Positions 17,371 through 26,006 of a DNA stretch of 64,000 nucleotides are shown piece by piece. The notes beneath the pieces are model-generated. The model saw nothing but the letters and a program-made list of their open reading frames with translations. It did not search any database and was not told the DNA's origin. Numbering within the stretch: position 1 is the stretch's first letter; each line of letters begins with the position of its first letter. Origin of the DNA: Caulobacteraceae bacterium (lineage in GTDB: Bacteria > Pseudomonadota > Alphaproteobacteria > Caulobacterales > Caulobacteraceae); NCBI GenBank assembly GCA_030446805.1, contig JAUJMO010000001.1:949241-1013240 (forward strand). The letters are read 5' to 3'. The position numbers were made by a program, and so were the translations under genes.

Positions 17371-18285
17371 TTGACCCCGTCCGCTCCTTCAGCAGCCAAC
17401 GACCGCCTCGCGTTCGACGACCGCTTCCACAAGCGTCTCGCCCACTGGAACCACCGCCGCCTCTCGCCCGGGTTCCCGCATGCCGACTGGCGCGCCGAAC
17501 TGGCCGAAGAGCACGCGATGCGCGAACTCGAAAGCGAGTTCATGGAGGCTTTCCGCGCCGAGGTGGCCGAGCGCGCCGCTACGGCGCCCACCGATCCCGA
17601 GGGCATGCTCCGCTGGTTCGAGGACCTGAAGGACACCGGACCCGGCCAGAACGATCCGCTGTTTCCCTGGCTGGCCGAAGAGGCGGACATGGAGGCTATG
17701 CGCTGGTTCCTGCAACAGGAAGTGGCGGGCGAGGCGGGCTTTGACGACCTTGTGGCCTACACCCAGGTCAAGATGCCCGTGCCCCGCGCCAAGCTGGAGC
17801 TGGCGGCCAACTACTGGGACGAGATGGGCCGCGGCAGCGAAGCCGGCATGCATGGCCCCATGCTGGACGCCCTGGCTCGGAAGCTGGACCTGCAGCCCGA
17901 AATCGACACCACCGTGGGTCCGGCCTTGGCCCTGGGCAACACCCTGGTCGCGATGGCCACCCACCGACGCTACGCCTACCACTCCGTGGGCGGGTTGGGC
18001 GTGGTCGAGCTTACCGCCCCTTGGCGCGCCGACCTGATCGCCCAAGGGCTCAAACGCCTGGGGGTGGGCAAGGAGCGGATCTATTTCGCCCTGCACGCCA
18101 CCCTGGACATCAAGCACAGCGAAACCTGGAACGCTGAGGTGCTCCAGCCGCTGGTGGCCGCCGATCCCGGGTGCGCGCGCTACATCGCCGAAGGCGCGCT
18201 GATGCGCCTCACCTCCGGCGCGCGGTGCTTCGAAGCCTACCGCGCCCACCTCTGGGGCAAGGACGACCTTCGGGGCGCGGCCTAA
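17371..18285 (+). CDS. Iron-containing redox enzyme family protein (haem-oxygenase-like fold)
   Basis: A 304-residue all-helical protein. The spaced metal-ligand type residues in FPWLAEEADMEAMRWFLQQE, LELAANYWDEMGRGSEAGMH and the downstream ALHATLDIKHSETWNAEVLQ fit the iron-containing redox enzyme family with a haem-oxygenase-like diiron fold. Members carry out varied oxidations, and some act on fatty acids or amino acids; the substrate here cannot be predicted. The start is the TTG at 17371, as no ATG occurs before the conserved part. It diverges from the methyltransferase gene. Confidence 0.78.
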   Translation: MTPSAPSAANDRLAFDDRFHKRLAHWNHRRLSPGFPHADWRAELAEEHAMRELESEFMEAFRAEVAERAATAPTDPEGMLRWFEDLKDTGPGQNDPLFPWLAEEADMEAMRWFLQQEVAGEAGFDDLVAYTQVKMPVPRAKLELAANYWDEMGRGSEAGMHGPMLDALARKLDLQPEIDTTVGPALALGNTLVAMATHRRYAYHSVGGLGVVELTAPWRADLIAQGLKRLGVGKERIYFALHATLDIKHSETWNAEVLQPLVAADPGCARYIAEGALMRLTSGARCFEAYRAHLWGKDDLRGAA

Positions 18286-18381
18286 GCCTGGCCTTACTGT
18301 AATTTCACTTAGCTTTCGGCGAGTTCACTAGGGTCGGGGCACGGTTGAAGCGACCCTGCGGCTCTCACTGGGAGCCCAGCC

Positions 18382-18657
18382 ATGAAGACCGCAGACCTTC
18401 TCCTCTCCGCCCTCCTCGTCGCCACCGCCGTGTCACCGGCGGCCGCGGAAACCGCCGTCCGAGGCGATCGAAGCGCCAGCCCCACGGTCGCCGATTCGGG
18501 GTCCTCGGGCTCCGCGCCCCAGGCCCGCATGATATGCCGCCGTCAGGAGACCACCGGCGCCCGCACGGGCGGCGAGCGCATCTGCCTGACCAAGGAGCAA
18601 TGGCGCATCGTGCACAAGGGGGGTTCGGTCACCACCTATCAGAAGCGCGTCCGCTGA
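18382..18657 (+). CDS. Small exported protein with paired cysteines
   Basis: A 91-residue product with a clear signal peptide (MKTADLLLSALLVATAVSPA, cleavage probably after AAAE or just before). The mature part is about 68 residues, and its conserved-looking end ARMICRRQETTGARTGG, then RICLTKEQWR, has two cysteines that could form a disulphide in the periplasm. It resembles short uncharacterised proteins common in Caulobacterales and sphingomonads. No function is known. The gene stands alone upstream of ssrA. Confidence 0.75.
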   Translation: MKTADLLLSALLVATAVSPAAAETAVRGDRSASPTVADSGSSGSAPQARMICRRQETTGARTGGERICLTKEQWRIVHKGGSVTTYQKRVR

Positions 18658-18699
18658 CCGGCGACTGCGCCCGGGTCTTCCCTCCTTAACCCTCCTCCC

Positions 18700-18706
18700 C
18701 TATATC
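18700..18706 (+). promoter_or_regulatory. Candidate -10 element for ssrA
   Basis: CTATATC fits most of the Caulobacter housekeeping -10 (GCTANAWC) and lies just before the predicted 5' end of the acceptor RNA. The -35 is poorly defined (CTTAAC about 12 bp upstream). Confidence 0.4.
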
Positions 18707-18710
18707 AGCC

Positions 18711-19010
18711 GGGTCCCGCCTCGGCGGAACTATGGGGATAAACGAGCGCGTAATAGGCGGTCCGGACCCGGGTGCGATTCCCGGCGGCTCCACCAATACT
18801 TCCCCGCTTGGGCGGGGCAGCATGGGGCCGATCAGCTTCGACGGGCGGTTCAAAGGCGATTTCTTTCCCTCAGAGTGAGCCCCTGTGATCGGCTCATTTT
18901 CTAACTGCGAACGATAACTTCGCTGAGGAAGTCCGTTTGGCCGCGTAAGCGGTCCGATAGACATCCGACCTAAGCCCGGGGGGTTCAGATCCTCCGGCGG
19001 GGCCGGGAGG
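18711..19010 (+). ncRNA. ssrA: tmRNA, two-piece circularly permuted
   Basis: The acceptor piece comes first and ends in CCA at 18795, with the T-arm CCGGGTGCGATTCCCGG. The coding piece starts at 18824 with GGGGCCGATCAGCTTCGACG. Its first seven bases pair with CGGCTCC before the ACCA of the acceptor piece, including one G-U, rebuilding the acceptor stem. The tag reading frame runs 18907-18948 and with the charged alanine gives the tag AANDNFAEEVRLAA. GGTCCCGCC (18712-18720) pairs with GGCGGGGCC (18996-19004), supporting the long helix that joins the pieces. The linker 18796-18823 should be removed. Outer ends are approximate. tmRNA frees stalled ribosomes and tags nascent proteins for ClpXP. 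Confidence 0.95.
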
Positions 19011-19128
19011 GGGCCTGCCAACAGAACCCCTCCACTTTCCCGCGCCTGCGCCGTTACGACACGCAAGACCGCTTGCGCACACGCGTCGCCGCGTTAGGTT
19101 CTCCGCCTCTCCCGAGCCTTCTCGCCCC

Positions 19129-19647
19129 ATGACCGACACCGGCAAGCCCGAAGACCTGATGGACTATGAGGGGCTCGCCCAGGAGGCCCTGCGCGGCGTC
19201 GTGCGCGGCGCACTCCGGCGCGGCCTCGATCCCCAGGGCCTGCCAGGCGCCCACCATTTTTACATCACTTTCAAGACCCACGGACCCGGCGTCAGCGCCC
19301 CGGCCGACCTCCTCACCCGTTATCCGGATGAGATGACCATCGTCCTGCAGCACCAGTATTGGGACCTGCAGGTGGATGAGACGCAGTTCGCCATCACGCT
19401 CAAGTTCGGCGGTCAGCCGAAGCGGATGGTGGTGCCCTACGCCGCCGTGACCCGTTTCTACGACCCCAGCGTACAGTTCCTGCTGCAGTTCGAAGCCACC
19501 GAGCCCGCCTCCGCCCCGGTCGTCTCCCTGGAGCCCGCCTCCACGCCGGCGCTCCGCGACGCCAACGCCGAACCACCTCCCGTCCCCAACAACGCGGAGG
19601 ACGCGGGACCCAAGATCGTCTCCTTGGACCAGTTCCGGAAGAAATGA
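19129..19647 (+). CDS. sspB: SspB alpha, ClpXP adaptor for ssrA-tagged proteins
   Basis: The 172-residue protein has the SspB core (about residues 8-128), including HHFYITFKTHGPGVSAPADL, MTIVLQHQYWDLQVDETQFA and KRMVVPYAAVTRFYDPSVQF. A flexible Pro/Ala/Ser linker follows, then a conserved tail (KIVSLDQFRKK) that in alphaproteobacterial SspB docks on ClpX. SspB dimers grip the ssrA tag and deliver substrates to ClpXP. It lies 118 bp downstream of ssrA, which encodes the tag it should recognise, and overlaps the next gene by ATGA. Confidence 0.95.
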   Translation: MTDTGKPEDLMDYEGLAQEALRGVVRGALRRGLDPQGLPGAHHFYITFKTHGPGVSAPADLLTRYPDEMTIVLQHQYWDLQVDETQFAITLKFGGQPKRMVVPYAAVTRFYDPSVQFLLQFEATEPASAPVVSLEPASTPALRDANAEPPPVPNNAEDAGPKIVSLDQFRKK

Positions 19648-20417
19648 CGCGAGCGGCGGTCCGCGCCATCCTCGGCCTGGTCGCAGTTGTCCTGAGCTGC
19701 GGCTTTCAGGCCGCGCCAACCCCCGCCCCCTTCTCCGACTGGGCCGCGATCGTGGTCGCGGCGGATTGGCGCGCCGGCAACGGCAAGCCGACCGCGGCCT
19801 TCGACAACGCCCGGCGCGACGTCTCCGCCGCCCTGATCCGCGCCGGCTTCCGCCGCGAGAACCTGCGCAGCTACGCTGTAGAGCCCAGCGCCGGGGTGGG
19901 GGAAACCAATCCGCGAAACGTGTTCGTAGGCTTGGCCGAGCTGGCGCGGAAGGCCCCGGGGGGCTGCCTGGTGTACATGACCTCGCATGGCTCGCCGGAC
20001 GGCATTGTTTTCGGTCGCAACGGGCAACTGCCGCCGGCCGTGCTCGGGAGATTGCTCAACGCGACCTGCCGCGATCGGCCAACGGTGGTCATGATCTCCG
20101 CCTGCTTCTCCGGAGTCTATGTCCCGGCCCTCTCCGCGCCCGAGCGGCTGGTCGTCACCGCCGCCCGTCGTGACCGCACCTCGTTCGGCTGCGGCGAGGA
20201 CGACACCTATCCCTTCTTCGACGGCTGCGTCCTGGAGAACTTTCCGCGGGCTGGGGATTTCCTCGCCTTGGCTCGAGGCGTTCAGGCCTGCGTCGCCCGG
20301 CGCGAGACGGAGCTGAAGCTGTCTCCCGCCTCCGAACCGCAGATCAGCGCCGGCGCCCGCATCCGGCCCCTGCTGCCCTTGCTTCCCTTGAACGGCGCCG
20401 AACAGCCTGCCCCTTGA
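19644..20417 (+). CDS. Peptidase C13 (legumain-like) family protein, exported
   Basis: A 257-residue protein with an N-terminal signal or anchor (about residues 7-25, ILGLVAVVLSCGFQAAPTPA). The clan CD dyad is present: His 115 in YMTSHGSPDG and Cys 154 in MISACFSGVYVP, following WAAIVVAADW at the start of the fold. Bacterial C13 proteins are exported or periplasmic and uncharacterised; plant and animal members are asparaginyl endopeptidases. The ATG overlaps the sspB stop (ATGA). A cysteine just before the mature part (SCG) might be a lipobox variant, but this is unsure. Confidence 0.88.
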   Translation: MTRAAVRAILGLVAVVLSCGFQAAPTPAPFSDWAAIVVAADWRAGNGKPTAAFDNARRDVSAALIRAGFRRENLRSYAVEPSAGVGETNPRNVFVGLAELARKAPGGCLVYMTSHGSPDGIVFGRNGQLPPAVLGRLLNATCRDRPTVVMISACFSGVYVPALSAPERLVVTAARRDRTSFGCGEDDTYPFFDGCVLENFPRAGDFLALARGVQACVARRETELKLSPASEPQISAGARIRPLLPLLPLNGAEQPAP

Positions 20418-20466
20418 CGTCGGGCGCCCGAGCGGCGCGGATGAGACGGGAACGGGAGTCGGGTGG

Positions 20467-22737
20467 ATGAAGCGTGCGCTGCGCGCCTTCGCGCTTGGGT
20501 TGACGCTGGTTTCGGGCCTCTCCGCGCCCTTGCCGCCCATCCGGATTTCGGAGGCTCACGCTTTTGCTGCGCCCAGCTACCGCGTCCTGCCCGATGAGCG
20601 GGCAGCCCGCGCCCGGCGGCAAGCCCAGCAACGCGCTCGGCAGGCGCAGCGCCGCGCCGCGCCGCGCCCAGGCGACCGTCCGCGCGCAGCGGCCCGCCCC
20701 CGCCCAAGCTCCGCGACAGCCGCGGCTCCGGCCGGCGCCGCTTCGGCTGCGGCCGCCGCCGCCGCGAGCCCCGCCGTCCCCTCCCTCACGCCCGTGGTCC
20801 CCGTCCCGCCTGCACCGGCCCGCCCCGGTGCTCGCCTCGGCCCCGGCCAACTGCCCCCGCCGACCGAGTTGGAAGCCTTCGTGGACGGCATGGTTCGCGA
20901 CGCCATGGGCGCGGAGCACATCGCGGGCGTGGCCGTCGCCGTGGTGGGGGGAAATCAGATCCTTCTCAATAAGGGATACGGCTTCGCCGATTATCGGCCG
21001 CGTCCCCGTCCGGTGAACCCCGACCGGACCCTGTTTCGTCTGGGCAGCGTGTCCAAGACCTTCACCTGGATCGCGCTGATGCAGCAGGTCGAGGCGGGCC
21101 GCATCCGCCTGGACGCCCCGGTGAACGCCTACCTGCCCGAGCCGGCCCAGGTTCCCGACCGACGCCGCTGGCGCGCCGTCCAGGTCCGTGACCTCCTGAC
21201 CCACACTCCGGGGTTCGAGGACCGGGCGCTGGGCCACCTGTTCGAGCGCCGGCCGGACCAAGTCCGCCCTCTGCTCACCTACCTGGCCGAGGAGCGTCCG
21301 CAGCGTGTGCGAGCGCCGGGCGATCTACCGACCTATTCCAACTACGGTGCGGCCCTGGCCGGCGCCGCGGCCGCTCAGGCGGCGGGCCTGCCCTTCGCAG
21401 AGCTGGTCGAGCGCCGCGTCACCGGCCCGCTCGGGATGACGCGCACCAGCTTCCGCGAGCCCTATCCCGCCCGCGCCGGCCTTCCAGCACCGCTGCCGCC
21501 GACGCTGGCGGCCGACCTCAGCGAAGGGTTTCATTGGACCGGCTCAGGGTTCCAGCCCCGCCCCACCGAACTGATCACCCAGGTGGCGCCGGCCGGCGCG
21601 GCCAGCGCCACTTCGGGCGATATGGCCCGCTTCATGATCGCCCTCCTCAACGACGGCGCGGCCGCTGACGGCGCCCGCATCTACAGCCCGGGAACGGCGC
21701 GCGCCTTTCGCACCGTCCTTCAACGCTCGGCGCCTGGCGTGAACGGCTGGGCGCACGGCTTCATGGAGTACGACCTGCCCGGCGGCTTCACCGGCTTCGG
21801 CCATGGCGGCGCCACGCTTTCCTTCTTCACCAGCCTCGTCACCGTGCCCGAACTTGGGCTGGGCGTTTTCGTCACCACCAACACCGACACGGGTCGTCCT
21901 CTCGTGGAGCGCCTCCCGGCCCTCTTGGTGGACCGGTTCTACGCCCCGCCGCCGGCCGCGCCCCTGCCCGGCTCCGACGCCCTGGAGACCAGGGCTGAGG
22001 CCTTTGCCGGGACCTATCTCACCACCCGTCGCGCTTACGGCGGCCTGGAGGGCTTCGCCTCGCGCATCACCGGTGCGGCCGATGTGCGGATCAGCGAGGA
22101 TGGGCGGCTGCTCACGCCCGATCGGGGCGGGGCGCGGGCCTGGACGCCTGAGGCGCCCAACGGCTCGGTCACCGGGCGCTTTCGGTCGGACGACGGCGCC
22201 GAAAACCTGGTCTTCCAGATGGAGGACGGCCGCGCCGTGCGCTGGTACGCTCCCTGGGGCGGGGCGGCTTACGACCGTCAGTCCTGGCTGGGCAGCCCGG
22301 TCAGTCTCGCCATCCTGGCCAACCTCATGCTCCTGGCCAGCATCCTGGCCTTGATCGGCGCCGTGCTTCGCCTGCGCCGCAATGGACGGCCCAGTTCGGC
22401 CCAAGCGCGTTCGGGCGCCGTGGAGGCCGCCGCCGCCCTTTTCTGGATCCTGGCCTTCGCCGGGTTCATCGGCTTCGCCGTCAGCGCCGCCGTGAACGAA
22501 GCCGATCTCCTTTACGATTGGCCGGGCCCTTGGCTGCGGATCGGCTCCGGGGCGGCCCTGCTGGCCGCCCTCTTGTCGGTGACGCTGCTGGCCTTGCTGC
22601 TTCCCGCCTGGCGTTCGGAGAGCCGGGGCGGCTGGACACTCGGCCGGCGCCTCCGCCACACGGTGACCGCCCTGCTTTTCGCAGCCACCGCCGCCCTGCT
22701 GGCAAGCTGGGGCGCGCTGCAGCCCTGGACGGCCTGA
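20467..22737 (+). CDS. Serine hydrolase (class C beta-lactamase-like) with C-terminal membrane domain
   Basis: A 756-residue protein with a signal peptide, then an Arg/Ala/Pro-rich disordered linker (about 40-125), then a penicillin-binding/beta-lactamase fold. The catalytic SxxK is S194-V-S-K197 and the YxN motif is Y290-S-N. GFGHGGATLS resembles the HxG third motif. Residues about 615-756 contain some four membrane segments (SLAILANLMLLASILALIGA, AAALFWILAFAGFIGFAVSA, AALLAALLSVTLLALLL). The activity could be D-aminopeptidase, esterase or muropeptide related. It starts 49 bp after the C13 gene. Confidence 0.88.
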   Translation: MKRALRAFALGLTLVSGLSAPLPPIRISEAHAFAAPSYRVLPDERAARARRQAQQRARQAQRRAAPRPGDRPRAAARPRPSSATAAAPAGAASAAAAAAASPAVPSLTPVVPVPPAPARPGARLGPGQLPPPTELEAFVDGMVRDAMGAEHIAGVAVAVVGGNQILLNKGYGFADYRPRPRPVNPDRTLFRLGSVSKTFTWIALMQQVEAGRIRLDAPVNAYLPEPAQVPDRRRWRAVQVRDLLTHTPGFEDRALGHLFERRPDQVRPLLTYLAEERPQRVRAPGDLPTYSNYGAALAGAAAAQAAGLPFAELVERRVTGPLGMTRTSFREPYPARAGLPAPLPPTLAADLSEGFHWTGSGFQPRPTELITQVAPAGAASATSGDMARFMIALLNDGAAADGARIYSPGTARAFRTVLQRSAPGVNGWAHGFMEYDLPGGFTGFGHGGATLSFFTSLVTVPELGLGVFVTTNTDTGRPLVERLPALLVDRFYAPPPAAPLPGSDALETRAEAFAGTYLTTRRAYGGLEGFASRITGAADVRISEDGRLLTPDRGGARAWTPEAPNGSVTGRFRSDDGAENLVFQMEDGRAVRWYAPWGGAAYDRQSWLGSPVSLAILANLMLLASILALIGAVLRLRRNGRPSSAQARSGAVEAAAALFWILAFAGFIGFAVSAAVNEADLLYDWPGPWLRIGSGAALLAALLSVTLLALLLPAWRSESRGGWTLGRRLRHTVTALLFAATAALLASWGALQPWTA

Positions 22738-22745
22738 ACCCCAGC

Positions 22746-25700
22746 CTACTCAGCCGCCTGTGGGACGGGTTGAACCGGGGTCGGGCCGTGGCGGTCGTTC
22801 AGGTTGGCCCCGTGCTCGGCCTCATAGGCCTCGATCTGACGGCTGGTCCATTCGGGCGACTTGGTGAAACGCGCGAGCAGGCCGTACATCACGGGCACCA
22901 CGAACAGCGTCAGCAGGGTCGAGAAGATCGCGCCCGTGAAGATGACCACCCCGATCGTCTGACGGCTCTCGGCCCCGGCGCCCTGCCACAGCACCAGCGG
23001 CAAGGCCCCGAACGCGGTCGCGATGGACGTCATGATGATGGGCCTGAGACGCAAGGCCGAGGCCTCGATCACCGCCTCGCACGCCGACAGCCCTTCGTCG
23101 CGCAGCTGGTTGGAAAACTCCACGATGAGGATGCCGTTCTTGGCCGCGACGCCCACCAGGATGATCAGCCCGATCTGGCTGTAGATGTTGAGGCTCGACC
23201 CCGCCATCAGCAACCCGAACAGCCCGCCGGCCGCCGCCAGCGGCACCGTCAGCATGATGATCGAGGGGCTGATCCAACTCTCGAATTGGGCCGCCAGCGC
23301 CAGAAACACCAGGAGCAAGGCCAGTCCAAAGGCGATGAACACCGCCCCGCCGGCCTCCTGGAGGTCGCGCGCGCCGCCGCCCCACCGGACCACCGGCCCC
23401 GGCGGCTGTTTGGCCGCCTCAGCCTCGAAGAAGCTCACGGCGTCGGCGATGGTGTACCCAGGCTGCAGTTCGGCCGAGAGCGTGATGGAGCGCAGCCGGT
23501 CCACCCGGCGTCGGTCGGGCGTGTCGCCCCGGACCTCCGTCGTGACCACCGCCGACAAGGGCACCAGCTGTCCCGAGCCGCCCCGGACGTAGAGGGTGTT
23601 CAGGTCCTCGACCGAGCGTCGGTCGTTCAGCCCGGCCTGCAGAAGCACGTCGTACTCCTGGCCGCCGCGAATGTAGGTGGTGGACCGCCGCGCCCCGAAG
23701 TTGGTCTCGAGCGTCCGACCGATGTCGGAAGGCGAGACGCCCAGCGCCGCCGCCTTTTCCCGGTCCACGTCGACCAGGAGCCGCGGAGCATTGGGTTCAT
23801 AGTCCAGCCGCGGCCGCCCCAACCCGGGGTTGTCCCGGGCGGCCGCCAGCAAGGGCTGCATCCAGCGCGCCAAGTCCTCGTATTCCGAAGCGCCCGTGGC
23901 GATTAGCTCCACGCTGTTGCCGCCCCCGCCTCCGCCCCCGCCGCGCTGGAAAGGCCCGCGCACGCTGGCGGTTACCCGCGCGCCCGTGATGGAGGACAGC
24001 TCCCTGTTCAGCTGGGCGGCCAGGTCGTCCGCGGAGATGTTCCGCTCGCCCAAGGGCTTCAGCGTCAGCACGCCGCTGCCGGAGTTGAAATTGGCGCCGC
24101 CGAACCCCGGCGCGCTGATCAGGTAGCGCTCGGCAGGCTTGCCGGGTCCCTCGCCCGTGAGCGCGGCCAGCCGCGGCTCCACCTCTCGCGCAACCCGGAC
24201 GATGGCGTCGTAGCCGGTGCCTTCTGGAGCCTGGAAGCGGATGTCCACCCGCCCGCGATCCTCATTGGGCACCAGCTCCGACGGCAGCGCCTTCCATAGC
24301 CCCGCCGCGCACAACCCCACGACAAGGATCAGGGCCGCCACGCCCACGGCGGCCGCGCGCCGGCCCACCATCATGTTCAGGGAGGCCCGATAGCTGTCGC
24401 GGAGCGCGTTCATGCCCCGGTCGATCCTGCGCGCCACCCAGCCCTGGTTGTGCGCCGGCCGCAGCAGCTTGGAGGCCAGCATGGGCGACAGGCTCAGGGC
24501 CAGGAAGGCCGAAAAGGCCACGGCGGCCGCGATCGCCGCCGCCAGTTCGACGAACAGCCGCCCGATATAGCCGGGCAGGAACAGCAAGGGTGCGAACACC
24601 GCGATCAGAACGATCGTGGTGGCGACCACGGCGAAGAACACCTGCCGCGCGCCGCGCTGGGCCGCCACCGCAGGCGGTTCGCCCATGTCCACACGTCGCT
24701 GGATGTTCTCCGTGACTACGATGGCGTCGTCCACGACCAATCCGATGGCGAGCACCATCGCGAGCAGTGTCAGGAGGTTCAGCGAAAACCCGAGCGGCGC
24801 CAGCACGATGAAGGTGGCCAGGAGGCAGATGGGCGCCACAAGCGTGGGAATGAGCGCAGCCCGCCAGGTGCCCAGGAACAGGAAGTTCACCAGTCCCACC
24901 AGGACCAGGGATATGCCGATGGTGACATAAACCTCGTGGATGGCTTCGGACGTGAACTCCGACGCATCGGACGCGACGATGAAGGTGGCGCCCTCCGGCA
25001 GGCCGCCGCGGACCTCCTCCATGGCCGTGCGCACGCCCTTGCTGATCTCCAGGTCGTTGGCCTGGGACTGGCGGGTGATCGCCAATCCGATCTGGTCCTT
25101 GCCGTTGCCGCGGAACATGCGCCGCCGGTCGTTGGCGGCCTCCACCACCCGCGCGACGTCGCCCAGCCGCGTGACATAGGCCTGCTCCGCCTCCCCGCCC
25201 GCCACCGCCCGGCCCGTCACCAGGCCGGAGGCGCTGACCGTTCCCCCGGCGGTGCTGCGCGCGGCTGTGCCGATCGGCAGCTGCACGAAGTCTTCGGCCC
25301 GGGCGTAGCCCCGCGCCACGCGGATGGTGAAATCCTTGTCCTGGCCTTCCAGCGTCCCCGCCGGCAGCTCGTTGTTGTTGGCGGCCAGCGCCGTCTCGAC
25401 GTCCGCGACCGTGAGCCCGCGCGCGGCCAGCGCGTCCGCGTCCAGCTCGATGCGCATGGCGTACTGCTGCTCGCCGAAGATGCGGACATTGGCGACGCCG
25501 GGCACCGTCGAGAACCGCTCGACCAGATAGCGTTCGGCATAGTCCGTCAGCTCCAGCCGGCTCAGGTTCGGCGCCGACAGGAACAGTATCATGATGGGCG
25601 CGGCGTCCGCGTCCGCCTTGGCCACCTGCGGCGCGTTGGCCTGCTCCGGTAGGGCGTTGGCCACGCGAGAGACGGCGTCGCGCACGTCGTTGGCCGCATC

Positions 25701-26006
25701 GTCGATGTCCCGGCCGAGCCCGAACTCGATCGAGATCCGCGAGGATCCGTCCCGGCTGGAGGAGCTGATCCGCTCCTGGCCCTGGATGCCGGCCACCTGG
25801 CGTTCGATCACCTCGGTGATCCGGCTCTCGATCACCTCCGCCGAGGCTCCGCGGTAATCGGTCGAGATGGATACGATCGGCGGATCGATATTGGGCAGCT
25901 CGCGCACGGGCAGGGCGAAGAAGGCCGCCAGCCCCACCACGCACAGCACGATGGCCGCCACCGCGGCCAGCACCGGCCGTTTGACGGAGACGTCCGACAG
26001 CATCAT
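22746..26006 (-). CDS. RND multidrug efflux permease (HAE1 family)
   Basis: The 1086-residue inner-membrane pump starts MMLSDVSVKRPVLAAVAAIV and has the twelve-helix, two-porter-domain plan. The helix-4 motif includes AIGLVVDDAIVVTENIQRRV with the two Asp residues needed for proton coupling, and LIILVGVAAKNGILIVEFSN is the matching second-half helix. A run of eight glycines lies in the second porter region (about residue 690). It takes drugs or other hydrophobic compounds from the periplasm to an outer-membrane channel. The start overlaps the adaptor stop (ATGA). No outer-membrane factor gene is nearby. Confidence 0.96.
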   Translation of the reverse strand: MMLSDVSVKRPVLAAVAAIVLCVVGLAAFFALPVRELPNIDPPIVSISTDYRGASAEVIESRITEVIERQVAGIQGQERISSSSRDGSSRISIEFGLGRDIDDAANDVRDAVSRVANALPEQANAPQVAKADADAAPIMILFLSAPNLSRLELTDYAERYLVERFSTVPGVANVRIFGEQQYAMRIELDADALAARGLTVADVETALAANNNELPAGTLEGQDKDFTIRVARGYARAEDFVQLPIGTAARSTAGGTVSASGLVTGRAVAGGEAEQAYVTRLGDVARVVEAANDRRRMFRGNGKDQIGLAITRQSQANDLEISKGVRTAMEEVRGGLPEGATFIVASDASEFTSEAIHEVYVTIGISLVLVGLVNFLFLGTWRAALIPTLVAPICLLATFIVLAPLGFSLNLLTLLAMVLAIGLVVDDAIVVTENIQRRVDMGEPPAVAAQRGARQVFFAVVATTIVLIAVFAPLLFLPGYIGRLFVELAAAIAAAVAFSAFLALSLSPMLASKLLRPAHNQGWVARRIDRGMNALRDSYRASLNMMVGRRAAAVGVAALILVVGLCAAGLWKALPSELVPNEDRGRVDIRFQAPEGTGYDAIVRVAREVEPRLAALTGEGPGKPAERYLISAPGFGGANFNSGSGVLTLKPLGERNISADDLAAQLNRELSSITGARVTASVRGPFQRGGGGGGGGNSVELIATGASEYEDLARWMQPLLAAARDNPGLGRPRLDYEPNAPRLLVDVDREKAAALGVSPSDIGRTLETNFGARRSTTYIRGGQEYDVLLQAGLNDRRSVEDLNTLYVRGGSGQLVPLSAVVTTEVRGDTPDRRRVDRLRSITLSAELQPGYTIADAVSFFEAEAAKQPPGPVVRWGGGARDLQEAGGAVFIAFGLALLLVFLALAAQFESWISPSIIMLTVPLAAAGGLFGLLMAGSSLNIYSQIGLIILVGVAAKNGILIVEFSNQLRDEGLSACEAVIEASALRLRPIIMTSIATAFGALPLVLWQGAGAESRQTIGVVIFTGAIFSTLLTLFVVPVMYGLLARFTKSPEWTSRQIEAYEAEHGANLNDRHGPTPVQPVPQAAE

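Noticed and set aside
18760-18795. tRNA-like 3' end with T-arm and CCA
   Set aside because: No anticodon arm precedes it, and the following GGGGCCGATCAGC, tag frame and pairing identify it as the acceptor piece of tmRNA.
18686-19145. Open frames on the minus strand through the ssrA region
   Set aside because: They overlap the tmRNA on both strands, have no family resemblance and lack sensible starts.
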